64,000 nucleotides of DNA from CANIGN01 sp964538275 (GTDB taxonomy: Bacteria > Bdellovibrionota > UBA2428): assembly GCA_964538275.1 (NCBI GenBank), contig CAZIFW010000009.1:1-64000 (forward strand). The letters run 5' to 3'. A program made the translations under genes and the position numbers. Under the pieces are notes generated by a model. The model searched no databases. It was not told the origin of the DNA and worked only from the letters and a program-made list of their open reading frames with translations. Below are positions 44,618 through 52,890 of the stretch, one piece after another. Every line of letters starts with the position of its first letter. The first letter of the stretch is position 1.

Positions 44618-45693
44618 TAGGAAGTCCTTATTTTTAAATAGTTTTGGATCTGTGACAAAGTAACACCCGTTGCAGAGGCAGGGTTTTCTTTAAATGCTCG
44701 GTACCAAGAAACTGTAAGATCCAAGGTTTGATCAAAATCTAGAACGGGTTGCCATCCCAGAAATTCTTTGGCTTTTTTGCAATTGAGAGACAACAATGTT
44801 GCTTCATGAGGATGATCAGCTGAGAGCACTTCATAGCCAGCATTTGAACCCCATTTATTTGCAAAGTCACTTACAAGTTTTTCTACAGGTAAAGTGAGCG
44901 AGCTATCTGGACCAAAGTTCCAAGCTTGAGAATACTTAAGGGGATCACTGCTAAGTTTTTCAGCAAGCAAGATATAGCCACTTAAAGGTTCTAATACATG
45001 CTGCCAAGGGCGCACTGCTTTAGGATATCTGATCTGAAGTTTTTTATTTTTTGAAAAAGAACGATAGGCGTCGGGAACAATCCGATCTTTAGCAAAATCC
45101 CCACCGCCAATAACATTTCCAGCGCGTGCACTGGCTAAACCCTTTTTAAGTTCTGCAAAAAAACTTTTTTGATACGAGCCTACAGCGATTTCACAGGCTG
45201 CCTTACTGGCAGAATAAGGATCATGTCCCCCTAAGGGATCACTCTCAACATACGCTTGTCCTGTTTCTTTGTTTTCGTAACATTTGTCTGTGGTAACTAC
45301 GACAAGAGTCTTGATCTGTGAATTGTGTCGAACAGCTTCCATGACATTCACAGTTCCCTGTACATTTGTGTGAAAAGTTTCCACAGGACTTTGATAAGAC
45401 TCGCGCACTAAGCTTTGTGCAGCCATATGAAAAACTATTTCAGGATTAAATGTATTTAATTTTTTGGTAAGTCCCTCTTGATCTCGTATATCTTGAACAA
45501 GTGATTCAATTTGTGAATCTAAATTTAAATACGAAAACAAAGAAGTCTCATCTGGAGACAAACTCAATCCTTGAATTTTTGCTCCAAAACTTTTTAAGAT
45601 CAAACCCAACCACGCACCCTTAAAGCCCGTGAGGCCAGTAATGCAAACTTTTTTATCCCGCCAAAAAGCTGGAGTCACTTCCACACCTTCCAA
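44617..45693 (-). CDS. rfbG: CDP-glucose 4,6-dehydratase
   Basis: 358-residue SDR enzyme converting CDP-D-glucose to CDP-4-keto-6-deoxyglucose. The cofactor motif is GLTGFKGAWLG near residue 20; FHMAAQSLVRESYQSPVETF and the DPYSASKAACEIAVGSY Tyr-x3-Lys segment are typical, and VRPWQHVLEPLSGYILLA is diagnostic for CDP-glucose dehydratases. It overlaps rfbF by 19 bases at its start and the methyltransferase by one base at its end. Confidence 0.95.
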   Translation of the reverse strand: MEGVEVTPAFWRDKKVCITGLTGFKGAWLGLILKSFGAKIQGLSLSPDETSLFSYLNLDSQIESLVQDIRDQEGLTKKLNTFNPEIVFHMAAQSLVRESYQSPVETFHTNVQGTVNVMEAVRHNSQIKTLVVVTTDKCYENKETGQAYVESDPLGGHDPYSASKAACEIAVGSYQKSFFAELKKGLASARAGNVIGGGDFAKDRIVPDAYRSFSKNKKLQIRYPKAVRPWQHVLEPLSGYILLAEKLSSDPLKYSQAWNFGPDSSLTLPVEKLVSDFANKWGSNAGYEVLSADHPHEATLLSLNCKKAKEFLGWQPVLDFDQTLDLTVSWYRAFKENPASATGVTLSQIQNYLKIRTS

Positions 45694-46445
45694 GGCGCTT
45701 TATTACTCTGCCAAAGTCCCTCTAAATAGTTTTTATCGCGAAGTGTGTCCATCGCTTGCCAAAAACCTTTATGCTTGAAAGCGCGCAATTGATCCTGCTT
45801 TGCAAGTGCTTCAACAGGCTCTAGCTCCCATGACGTTTGATCATCTTTTATCAAATCTATCACTTTAGGGTTCAAGACAAAAAAGCCTCCATTCACCCAA
45901 CTACTATCGCCTACGGATTTTTCCTGAAACCTCATAACTCGATCTTCTTTAAGATCGAGCATTCCATAACGACCACTGGGCTGAACGGCCACAAGTGTTG
46001 CCAATTTTTTATGTTCTTTATGATACTTTATAACGTCTGAGATATTTACATCAGAAACGCCGTCTCCGTATGTAAAACAAAAATCTTCATCGCCTAAATA
46101 TTGTTTAACTTTTTTTAATCGACCACCTGTGAGAGTATTTTCACCCGTATCCACAACGGTAACTTTCCATGGCTCTGATTTTGAGCGATGCACTTCCATT
46201 TTATTTTGTGACATATCGAAAGTGACATCAGAGGTATAGAGAAAATAATTTGCGAAAAAGTCTTTGATCGTGCTGGATTTATAACCACAGCTAATTATGA
46301 AATCGTTCACACCGTAAGAAGAGTAAATCTTCATGATATGCCAGAGTATGGGCTTGGACCCAATTTCGATCATGGGCTTGGGCTTGAGGTGTGTTTCCTC
46401 ACTTATACGAGTTCCTAATCCACCTGCTAAAATGACTGCCTTCAT
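45675..46445 (-). CDS. rfbF: Glucose-1-phosphate cytidylyltransferase
   Basis: 256-residue nucleotidyltransferase that makes CDP-glucose. AVILAGGLGTRISEETHLKPKPMIEIG is the nucleotide loop, with the EET motif that separates RfbF from RmlA; FCFTYGDGVSDV and SWVNGGFFVLNPKV follow. First gene of the minus-strand CDP-sugar cassette rfbF-rfbG-methyltransferase-epimerase. The 89 bases upstream contain an imperfect C/G-rich inverted repeat but no clear promoter. Confidence 0.95.
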   Translation of the reverse strand: MKAVILAGGLGTRISEETHLKPKPMIEIGSKPILWHIMKIYSSYGVNDFIISCGYKSSTIKDFFANYFLYTSDVTFDMSQNKMEVHRSKSEPWKVTVVDTGENTLTGGRLKKVKQYLGDEDFCFTYGDGVSDVNISDVIKYHKEHKKLATLVAVQPSGRYGMLDLKEDRVMRFQEKSVGDSSWVNGGFFVLNPKVIDLIKDDQTSWELEPVEALAKQDQLRAFKHKGFWQAMDTLRDKNYLEGLWQSNKAPWKVWK

Positions 46446-46534
46446 ACACTATACCTTCTCAGCCCCATCCCCATTCCTAAAACTACTGGATGAAGTAGGG
46501 GCTTTCAAGCAAAGCTAGGCTCTATGAGTAGAGA

Positions 46535-47074
46535 TTAAAATCTAATTTGGGTCGCAACGAGGAAATCATGCTTAGAAGCTGGAACATCGTCCTCGGTCCA
46601 GTTGAAAGTGCTCAAGTATTCAACCCCAATACCAACATTCTCAGCGATACGGTAGATAGCTCCAACGCCAAAAATGGGCGCGATAATAAGAGAATCTTCG
46701 TTATTAGCACCTTTTTTGTAATCCACTTTGGCAATGCCAAAGCCGGGGCGAGCATATAAGTCCATATCCCCAAGAGCAACGTGGAGTTTAGAATGTGCAG
46801 CAAAGCCCAAGATTTGAGCATAGCCTGCGCTATCATCATCAGGGGTAAAATAGAAATTTCCACCAAACCCGAAGTGCTCAGTTACACGATATTCATAATC
46901 CAAGTTAATGACGAATTGGCCTTGGCTAAAACCAAGCGCAGGTTGAACTGCGTGGGTATAACTTGAATCAGAGGCAAGACTTCGCTCATAAGCTCCAACT
47001 GATTCAGCAGATGAAATATTCACACCTAAAAATCCAATTAAGAATGCAGTAAGACTGTATTTTTTAATATTCAT
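46535..47074 (-). CDS. Small outer-membrane beta-barrel protein
   Basis: 179-residue exported protein. I start it at the ATG at 47074 (MNIKKYSLTAF), giving a clean signal peptide ending in SSAES; a TTG at 47110 would add 12 residues with no sense as a signal. The mature part alternates amphipathic strands with Gly/Asp-rich turns (VINLDYEYRVTEHFGFGGNFYFTPDDDS) and ends in Phe (ATQIRF), the outer-membrane barrel signature. Size fits an OmpX/OmpW-like 8-strand barrel. Function unknown; it sits inside the polysaccharide locus. Confidence 0.8.
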   Translation of the reverse strand: MNIKKYSLTAFLIGFLGVNISSAESVGAYERSLASDSSYTHAVQPALGFSQGQFVINLDYEYRVTEHFGFGGNFYFTPDDDSAGYAQILGFAAHSKLHVALGDMDLYARPGFGIAKVDYKKGANNEDSLIIAPIFGVGAIYRIAENVGIGVEYLSTFNWTEDDVPASKHDFLVATQIRF

Positions 47075-47125
47075 AAGCCCATTGTTAGCGTTGCTATTTA
47101 ACGCAAGCAAAGTTCTTAAAAAAAA

Positions 47126-48226
47126 TTATGAAAGCGCAGCAGCAACTTGTTTTACAACTTGCTCTTGTTCTTCGAGCTTGAGGTAAGGGTGCATAGGTAA
47201 ACTCAATACTTCGCGCGCTGCTTTTTCTGCTTCAGGAAAAGCTCCTGCATCGCCATAAAGTGTTTGAAAAACTTTCTGATGATTTACTGTCTTAGGATAG
47301 TGAACCACGGCAGGAACGCCTTTAGTTTTTAGGAATTCTATAACTTTTTCACGGTTTGGAACTCGAATGGTGTATTGGGCAAATACGTGGCGATTGCCCT
47401 CTTCAATGACTGGCACTTGCACATGAGGAGCATGAGTTTTGAAAAGTTCATTGTACACTTTGCCAAGACGCTCGCGCTCTTCACATTCTTTTTCAAAAAT
47501 TTTGAGTTTTGCCAAAAGCACGGCCGCTTGAAGTGTATCAAAACGACCATTCATTCCTACACGTGTGTGATTGTAACGCTCAAGAGACCCATGCACTCGA
47601 ATAGACTTTAACTCATGAGCAATTCCGTCATCGGAGGTAAAACAAGCTCCTCCATCCCCGTAAACTCCCAAAGGTTTAGCAGGGAAAAAACTTGTGCAAG
47701 AAACAGGACTTAAATTACAAGAATATTTGCCTTTTTGTTTAGCTCCAAAGCTTTGAGCCGCATCTTCGATCACATGCAAGTTATGTTTTTTTGCGATTTC
47801 ATTGATCTTGTCCATATCCGGACATTGTCCGTACAAACTTACAGGTACAATTGCTTTTGTTTTTGATGTGATTTTCTTTTCAATTTGAGAAATATCTAAA
47901 TTGTAATTTTTAGGATTGATATCAACCAGAACGGGTTTCACCCCAATGTAAGTCATCATTCCTACTGTGGCGTAAAAAGTAAAAGAAGTTGTGATAACTT
48001 CATCGCCTGATTTTAAATCCAGCGCCATCATAGCCATCAACAAAGCATCCGTTCCCGACGCACACGTGATCGCGTGTTTAACTCCTAAATATTTTGCAAG
48101 CTCAACTTCAGACTCAGCAACTTCAGGCCCCATGATGTATTGACCATGTGCTAAAACTTTTTGCATTCTCTGATCGAGGTCTTCTTTGATAAGTTTTTGC
48201 TGAGTTTTGAGGTCAATAAATTCCAT
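47126..48226 (-). CDS. DegT-family aminotransferase, WbpE/WlbC-like
   Basis: 366-residue PLP aminotransferase. The Schiff-base Lys184 lies in FFPAKPLGVYGDGGACF, and the opening MEFIDLKTQQKLI with GPEVAESEVELAKYLGVKHA is characteristic of the WbpE/DesV branch that acts on 3-keto sugars. That differs from the HGSK-type enzyme at 41748, so two different amino sugars or positions are implied. In WbpE-type pathways WbpA, WbpB and WbpD are also needed; none are visible here. It ends the polysaccharide locus. Confidence 0.9.
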   Translation of the reverse strand: MEFIDLKTQQKLIKEDLDQRMQKVLAHGQYIMGPEVAESEVELAKYLGVKHAITCASGTDALLMAMMALDLKSGDEVITTSFTFYATVGMMTYIGVKPVLVDINPKNYNLDISQIEKKITSKTKAIVPVSLYGQCPDMDKINEIAKKHNLHVIEDAAQSFGAKQKGKYSCNLSPVSCTSFFPAKPLGVYGDGGACFTSDDGIAHELKSIRVHGSLERYNHTRVGMNGRFDTLQAAVLLAKLKIFEKECEERERLGKVYNELFKTHAPHVQVPVIEEGNRHVFAQYTIRVPNREKVIEFLKTKGVPAVVHYPKTVNHQKVFQTLYGDAGAFPEAEKAAREVLSLPMHPYLKLEEQEQVVKQVAAALS

Positions 48227-48367
48227 ATAAAATTAGCTTATGAAGCCTCAAGGAATGCCTCAAGAAAAGACCTTTTTTCAAGGATTTAGCGGCTCTTTTT
48301 TGCCACAGACCCCCATTTAATTTGCATTTATTTCTTACAAAAAATTCCGATAAAATCAGGGGGTTTA

Positions 48368-51300
48368 TTGTTTTTTTTAAGGGCGCTTTCTTTAAAGTTG
48401 GGATCTAATTTTTTGAGATCCACTTTTACGGCCATATGGGTTGGCGTCATCTATTTTACATCCCACCTTCTATGGGCACCTCCCAGCCCAGACCCTTCGG
48501 CCGAGCCATTAATCCAAGATGAAAATTACTACAGGCGACAATTTTATGTGCAAATGTTGCTAGATCCCAACGTTCCTATGGGCGGACTCAGCGATCTTCT
48601 TCACCCAGCAACCCCACCGCTTGGAATCCCCTTTATGAAAGAGCAGCATATAGACAGAAAAAAACCACAGTATTTTGTCTACACGCCCAAGTATCCCAAA
48701 ACTTACAACACCACTAGTAGCATGCAACCCTCTCTTGACACACAACTCGATGAACTAACAAAAGAAGGAAAAAATGCTTTCATTCAATTCAGGGCAGGTG
48801 TTGTATTTAAAAACGAAGTAACTTTTCCTAAATTTGATGAAATAGCACAAGAGCTAAAGATTCTTGCCGACAGTGCTACATTTCCTACAAGAAATTTAGA
48901 ACAAAGAAGAAGCACTCAAAGTAACTCACCCTTATCTCCGCTCCAAAGAGCACAAATTAAAGGCCAAGCACAATCTGATTTTTTAACTAAACACAAACGA
49001 CGTCCTACAAGCAATAGCGAAGATCAGGCGTTGCTTTCTCAAATCGAAGGCGAACTCATTTTAAAAGCCGAACAAAATCCCAATCCTCAAATACGTACTC
49101 AGTTTTCTGAAAATACAGCAGAAAATTATTACAAAAAAGTGCGTAAATATTTGAGCGATAAAAAAACCCAACTTTTATTGGAAGGCTTGCAGGAACTAAA
49201 AGCGCAAGGAGTTAGAATTGAATTTACATATTTACCAAACACTCCTCGACGCCCTGGACAGTATTCAGTTCCTTACGAAAATTATGATTCAACAAAAGAC
49301 ACAATAGACCTTGGATCAGCTAAGTTTGATGAAGCGACCGGAAACGTTATACTCAAAGATGGGAAAACCATTGAGCTCGTTACACTTACGTACGATATAA
49401 CAATACACCCAGCCACCGCTATTTATCCTGACAAATCAGACGCTGCTCTTTTAAAACCTAGTGTAGACAAGCTAAAGCAAATCGAAGCAAGCGCCGCAAA
49501 AATTATTCTTGCGGAAGAACTAGAAGAGCTCGGATCCAATATTTGGCTTTCACGTTCTCAAGCTAATGAAGTAGCAAAAAAATTAAGAGACGCAAATCTT
49601 ATTGCTGAAAATCGGCAAAAGCGAATAAATGTTTCTTCGAACTTATTTCACAGTGCCGAAACTAGTCAGCCAATAAAAACTTCTTCACTTGATGAAGGAA
49701 GATACTTTAACGAACTTAATGAAGTAGGAATCTTACGCTGGGGACTTTTAAACAAGGACCCCTTTTATTTAGTCAAACGAACTCTTCGTGCATCCACAAA
49801 CAGCAGCCCTCATTATCAAAAAGAAATCGATAGAAGAACTTCTCGATTAGAAAAAAATGTTAGCCTTAAGAACTTAGGTAAAACTCTCAAGCCTTGGGGG
49901 ATTGGAGCTTCGTACATGACAGCTCTAGTGGCTTCCGCCTACATGGTAGGGAGCACGCTAGCGCCTCTCGCACCTGAAGGTTTTCTTGATAACATTAGAG
50001 TTCCAATATTGCATTTGAGCGGTGGAAATAATACTGAGCTTCCTACAATGAGCGGCAAAGTAGGAGATCCCACCAACTCAGGCAGTGAGTCTGACCCGAA
50101 CTCACCAGATTACAATGCAAAAACTCATTTTAAAATAACAGGGCCTGAAGATGCGCAAAACGAGTTTTACTATCAAGGAACAAAAGAGGAACTCAAAGAC
50201 AGTCAAATCTGGAAATCAAGAGAGACTTGGCAATCAAACAGAGCTGTCTCGCTCTTATCTGAAACTACTTTTGCAGTTACAAATTCGTTTATATCCATAC
50301 CCACACTTAAAGATCACGAGCTGAGTAAAATTAGAGTTTATAATGGATCTGGAAAAGAACTTATTTTAGGAGTGGATTACGAAGTTCGTCATGATTTAAA
50401 TAAAGAACTCAATGGAATTTATTTTTTAACTTCTCAATCTAGTGCGCGAATCTTCCCTACTTTTGAACCCAAAGAGCGAAGTTTAAGTGCAAGCCCACTA
50501 CCTGAGAAACTTCTTAATTTAGATTCCAAAAAACTTCAGCAAGTTTCTTCACAACTTAGAAATGCAAAACTTATAGCAATAGCAGATGCATTAGATAGAA
50601 AAATAGCAGAAGGTCCAGTTGGAGTAGAAGAAATTAAAACAATAGTATCTGAAAATTCAATTTACACTCACGAGAAAGAAATTAAGAATTGGAATCTTCT
50701 TGGATTGCTATCAACAAATCCTTTTCAATCTTTTACAAAATTTATAAAAAGCGGCATAGCTTGTGGCGAATGTGACATGGGCAATGCCATCTACACTCAA
50801 ATATTAAAGGAAAGTCTTCCAAAAGGCTTTAATGTAGTTGAACGCGCAGTTGATGTTGCCAAAGATGGCAAGATAGATAGCATTGGCCACGTTGTTACCG
50901 AGATTATGGACGAAGAAAACAAAAGAATTTACAGGCTTGATGCTACACCAAAAACTCATTCATCTGCAGCAGTTACAGCCATGAAGGAATTTAGAGAAGA
51001 AGTAGAGAAAAAAACTGAGCAGGAACAACAAGATAAAAATAGGCAAAATAGGGAAAGTGAAAAAAAAGTAGCTGATATACCGCGTAGATCACGACCCACT
51101 GAAGAAGAAACTACGCATAGAGATAAGATTGTCGCCACTGGTTCAGCATCTCCCGGGTCACCCCCCTCTTCTTTGGATCCTAACACAAACGCGGAGCGAG
51201 CAACGCCTCACGATGCTTCTTCAATTTCTGAAGATCATATCAATACGCTCTCTGAGAAAGAGGAGAGTGAAATTCAACTTGCCTATCAAAAACTTAAAGC

Positions 51301-51925
51301 CGAAGAAGAAGCTTGGAAGAAAAAGTGGAAAGGTCCTGTTTCGAGCACTCTCAATAGCTTTAAAAATCATTATCTTAAGGCGCTGAATACCTATATTAAA
51401 CCACCCAAAACTAAGTTAATGCCAAGAGATTTAGACAGACTTGGATTTCATATTAAAGAACCCTTGCTCACACTTTCTGCATTGAACTCTTATTTAGAGG
51501 ATAAATCCACCCTTGAAGAACTAAAATCTACTCTTTCAATAAGTCGCGAAGTTAAAGATCCAGCAACAGTATTCAATTTAGTGAATGATAAAATAAAGGC
51601 CGAGAAACTCCGTTTAGATAAAATTGCAAATGAAATGCCAAAGCTCCTAAACGAACTTTCTAAAACACCACCCAAAAAAGATCCCCCACCCGCATTAATC
51701 AGACAAGCAGCAGAACTCATGGGAATTTCCTATAGTGAACTTTCTCGTGCTCGAATAATGGAAAATATTAATCTCTTTGGACATCCGGAATACGCAGGAG
51801 CCATACTAAATTTGGGGCGAACAATGACAAGTGCCAGTGAAGATCGTCCAACGACAATTATTCCACAGCTTAATGGCTCAACAAAACCCGAAAAAAGTAG
51901 CTCCTGCAAAGCTGCCCTCAATTAA
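48368..51925 (+). CDS. Large membrane protein with a transglutaminase-like Cys-His-Asp core
   Basis: 1185-residue protein. A hydrophobic segment at residues 18-36 ends near WAPP (signal or anchor) and a second lies at 510-535. Between them is a mixed, charged region with helical hairpins. Residues 640-700 are strand-rich. A transglutaminase-like core follows: Cys802 in CGECDMGNA (Cys799 also near), His841 in IGHVVTEIMD, Asp858 in YRLDATPK, matching the spacing and context of the Cys-His-Asp triad of that superfamily. Residues 868-990 are charged low-complexity linker; 990-1185 are helical. The start is TTG at 48368 with AGGGGG five bases upstream; no ATG exists before residue 63. It stands alone. 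Target and chemistry (cross-linking or peptidase) unknown. Confidence 0.78.
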   Translation: MFFLRALSLKLGSNFLRSTFTAIWVGVIYFTSHLLWAPPSPDPSAEPLIQDENYYRRQFYVQMLLDPNVPMGGLSDLLHPATPPLGIPFMKEQHIDRKKPQYFVYTPKYPKTYNTTSSMQPSLDTQLDELTKEGKNAFIQFRAGVVFKNEVTFPKFDEIAQELKILADSATFPTRNLEQRRSTQSNSPLSPLQRAQIKGQAQSDFLTKHKRRPTSNSEDQALLSQIEGELILKAEQNPNPQIRTQFSENTAENYYKKVRKYLSDKKTQLLLEGLQELKAQGVRIEFTYLPNTPRRPGQYSVPYENYDSTKDTIDLGSAKFDEATGNVILKDGKTIELVTLTYDITIHPATAIYPDKSDAALLKPSVDKLKQIEASAAKIILAEELEELGSNIWLSRSQANEVAKKLRDANLIAENRQKRINVSSNLFHSAETSQPIKTSSLDEGRYFNELNEVGILRWGLLNKDPFYLVKRTLRASTNSSPHYQKEIDRRTSRLEKNVSLKNLGKTLKPWGIGASYMTALVASAYMVGSTLAPLAPEGFLDNIRVPILHLSGGNNTELPTMSGKVGDPTNSGSESDPNSPDYNAKTHFKITGPEDAQNEFYYQGTKEELKDSQIWKSRETWQSNRAVSLLSETTFAVTNSFISIPTLKDHELSKIRVYNGSGKELILGVDYEVRHDLNKELNGIYFLTSQSSARIFPTFEPKERSLSASPLPEKLLNLDSKKLQQVSSQLRNAKLIAIADALDRKIAEGPVGVEEIKTIVSENSIYTHEKEIKNWNLLGLLSTNPFQSFTKFIKSGIACGECDMGNAIYTQILKESLPKGFNVVERAVDVAKDGKIDSIGHVVTEIMDEENKRIYRLDATPKTHSSAAVTAMKEFREEVEKKTEQEQQDKNRQNRESEKKVADIPRRSRPTEEETTHRDKIVATGSASPGSPPSSLDPNTNAERATPHDASSISEDHINTLSEKEESEIQLAYQKLKAEEEAWKKKWKGPVSSTLNSFKNHYLKALNTYIKPPKTKLMPRDLDRLGFHIKEPLLTLSALNSYLEDKSTLEELKSTLSISREVKDPATVFNLVNDKIKAEKLRLDKIANEMPKLLNELSKTPPKKDPPPALIRQAAELMGISYSELSRARIMENINLFGHPEYAGAILNLGRTMTSASEDRPTTIIPQLNGSTKPEKSSSCKAALN

Positions 51926-51927
51926 TT

Positions 51928-52890
51928 TTATTTTGAAAGCTCTTTAGCACTCTCTGCTAAAAACGACTCTACTGTACTTAAGTTTTCACCCTCACCCCAG
52001 TGCCAGCCCGTGAGTGAATCACAACTTTCAATTTCATATAGAGAGCGGTAACCCGTGCCGAGGTAATCTACTCCCATTACCAAAACATAAACAACAGTAG
52101 AAAGTGTGATGGCCCTTAAGAATCTATCTTTCAATGAAGCATTCTTTCCTACCGCTAAAAACCACCAAAAAAACAATAGGGATGTCATTAAGATTGAAAC
52201 TACAAAAGAATTCCAAGTAGCCTCAAAACCTCTAAACCAACACAGCGACGAATAGATCAAATCACTTAACTCACCAAATATACAAAGAATATAAGCCAAG
52301 CACAAAGAACGATTCCAAGCATAGTCTCCACGATTTAGTTTTCTTAGAAAAACTATTACGAGAGAAAGCACAAAAGGAACCAAAATACTTCGTGTGAGCA
52401 AAGAAAAAGCTAAATTTTTTGCGTAATCACCTTTTCTATAGAGATCTGGAGATACAAAGTACATGAGAGCTAAAAGCGTAAAGAAAAGAACTAAAAGTAA
52501 GCGGCTGTTAAGTAAGTCTTCGATGCGTTTAAAAAGTGGTTCATGATGAACTTTATGTTCTTCATGGCCAAAGCTAATAGTTTGCTCCAAGGGAAATTGT
52601 ATAAAAGAAAACTGTAGAACAGCTGCACCTATTCGCACTTGAAGACCTTCAGTAATTTTTATCTCACTTACAGATTTACCTTCATTCCAAAGACCCGTGC
52701 GACTTTTATTATCTTTTAAATACAATTCCCCATCACGTTCTAGAATTTCAGCATGATTTCTAGAAATCTCATGGCCCATTAATGTAATTTGTGAATGAGG
52801 ATCCCGTCCTATCGTTACAGGAAATGAGCTAAGCTCTTTAAAGTCTTCGTAAAAAGTTTCAACGTAAGAGACCTTTAAAAAAAGCTTCAT
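51928..52890 (-). CDS. FHA-domain inner-membrane protein
   Basis: 320-residue protein. The N-terminal 90 residues are a forkhead-associated domain that binds phosphothreonine: TIGRDPHSQ (Arg29), EISRNHAEI (Ser43, His46) and KDNKSRTGLW (Asn61). There is no signal sequence, so FHA should be cytoplasmic. About six hydrophobic segments follow (residues 120-290), and the C-terminal 35 residues carry one Cys (ESCDSLTGWHWGE). I start it at the ATG at 52890, which overlaps the protease stop as ATGA; an upstream in-frame start at 52908 would lie deeper inside the protease gene. A link of phospho-signalling to the envelope is inferred. Confidence 0.85.
   Translation of the reverse strand: MKLFLKVSYVETFYEDFKELSSFPVTIGRDPHSQITLMGHEISRNHAEILERDGELYLKDNKSRTGLWNEGKSVSEIKITEGLQVRIGAAVLQFSFIQFPLEQTISFGHEEHKVHHEPLFKRIEDLLNSRLLLVLFFTLLALMYFVSPDLYRKGDYAKNLAFSLLTRSILVPFVLSLVIVFLRKLNRGDYAWNRSLCLAYILCIFGELSDLIYSSLCWFRGFEATWNSFVVSILMTSLLFFWWFLAVGKNASLKDRFLRAITLSTVVYVLVMGVDYLGTGYRSLYEIESCDSLTGWHWGEGENLSTVESFLAESAKELSK

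Noticed and set aside
46454..46533. C/G-rich inverted repeat and a CTCTA/TAGAG hairpin between rfbF and the barrel gene
   Set aside because: Short stems without a T-run; could be chance.
51943..51961. TTTAGC/GCTAAA hairpin at the convergent end of the 48368 and 51928 genes
   Set aside because: It lies inside the FHA gene's coding end and is not followed by a T-run on either strand.
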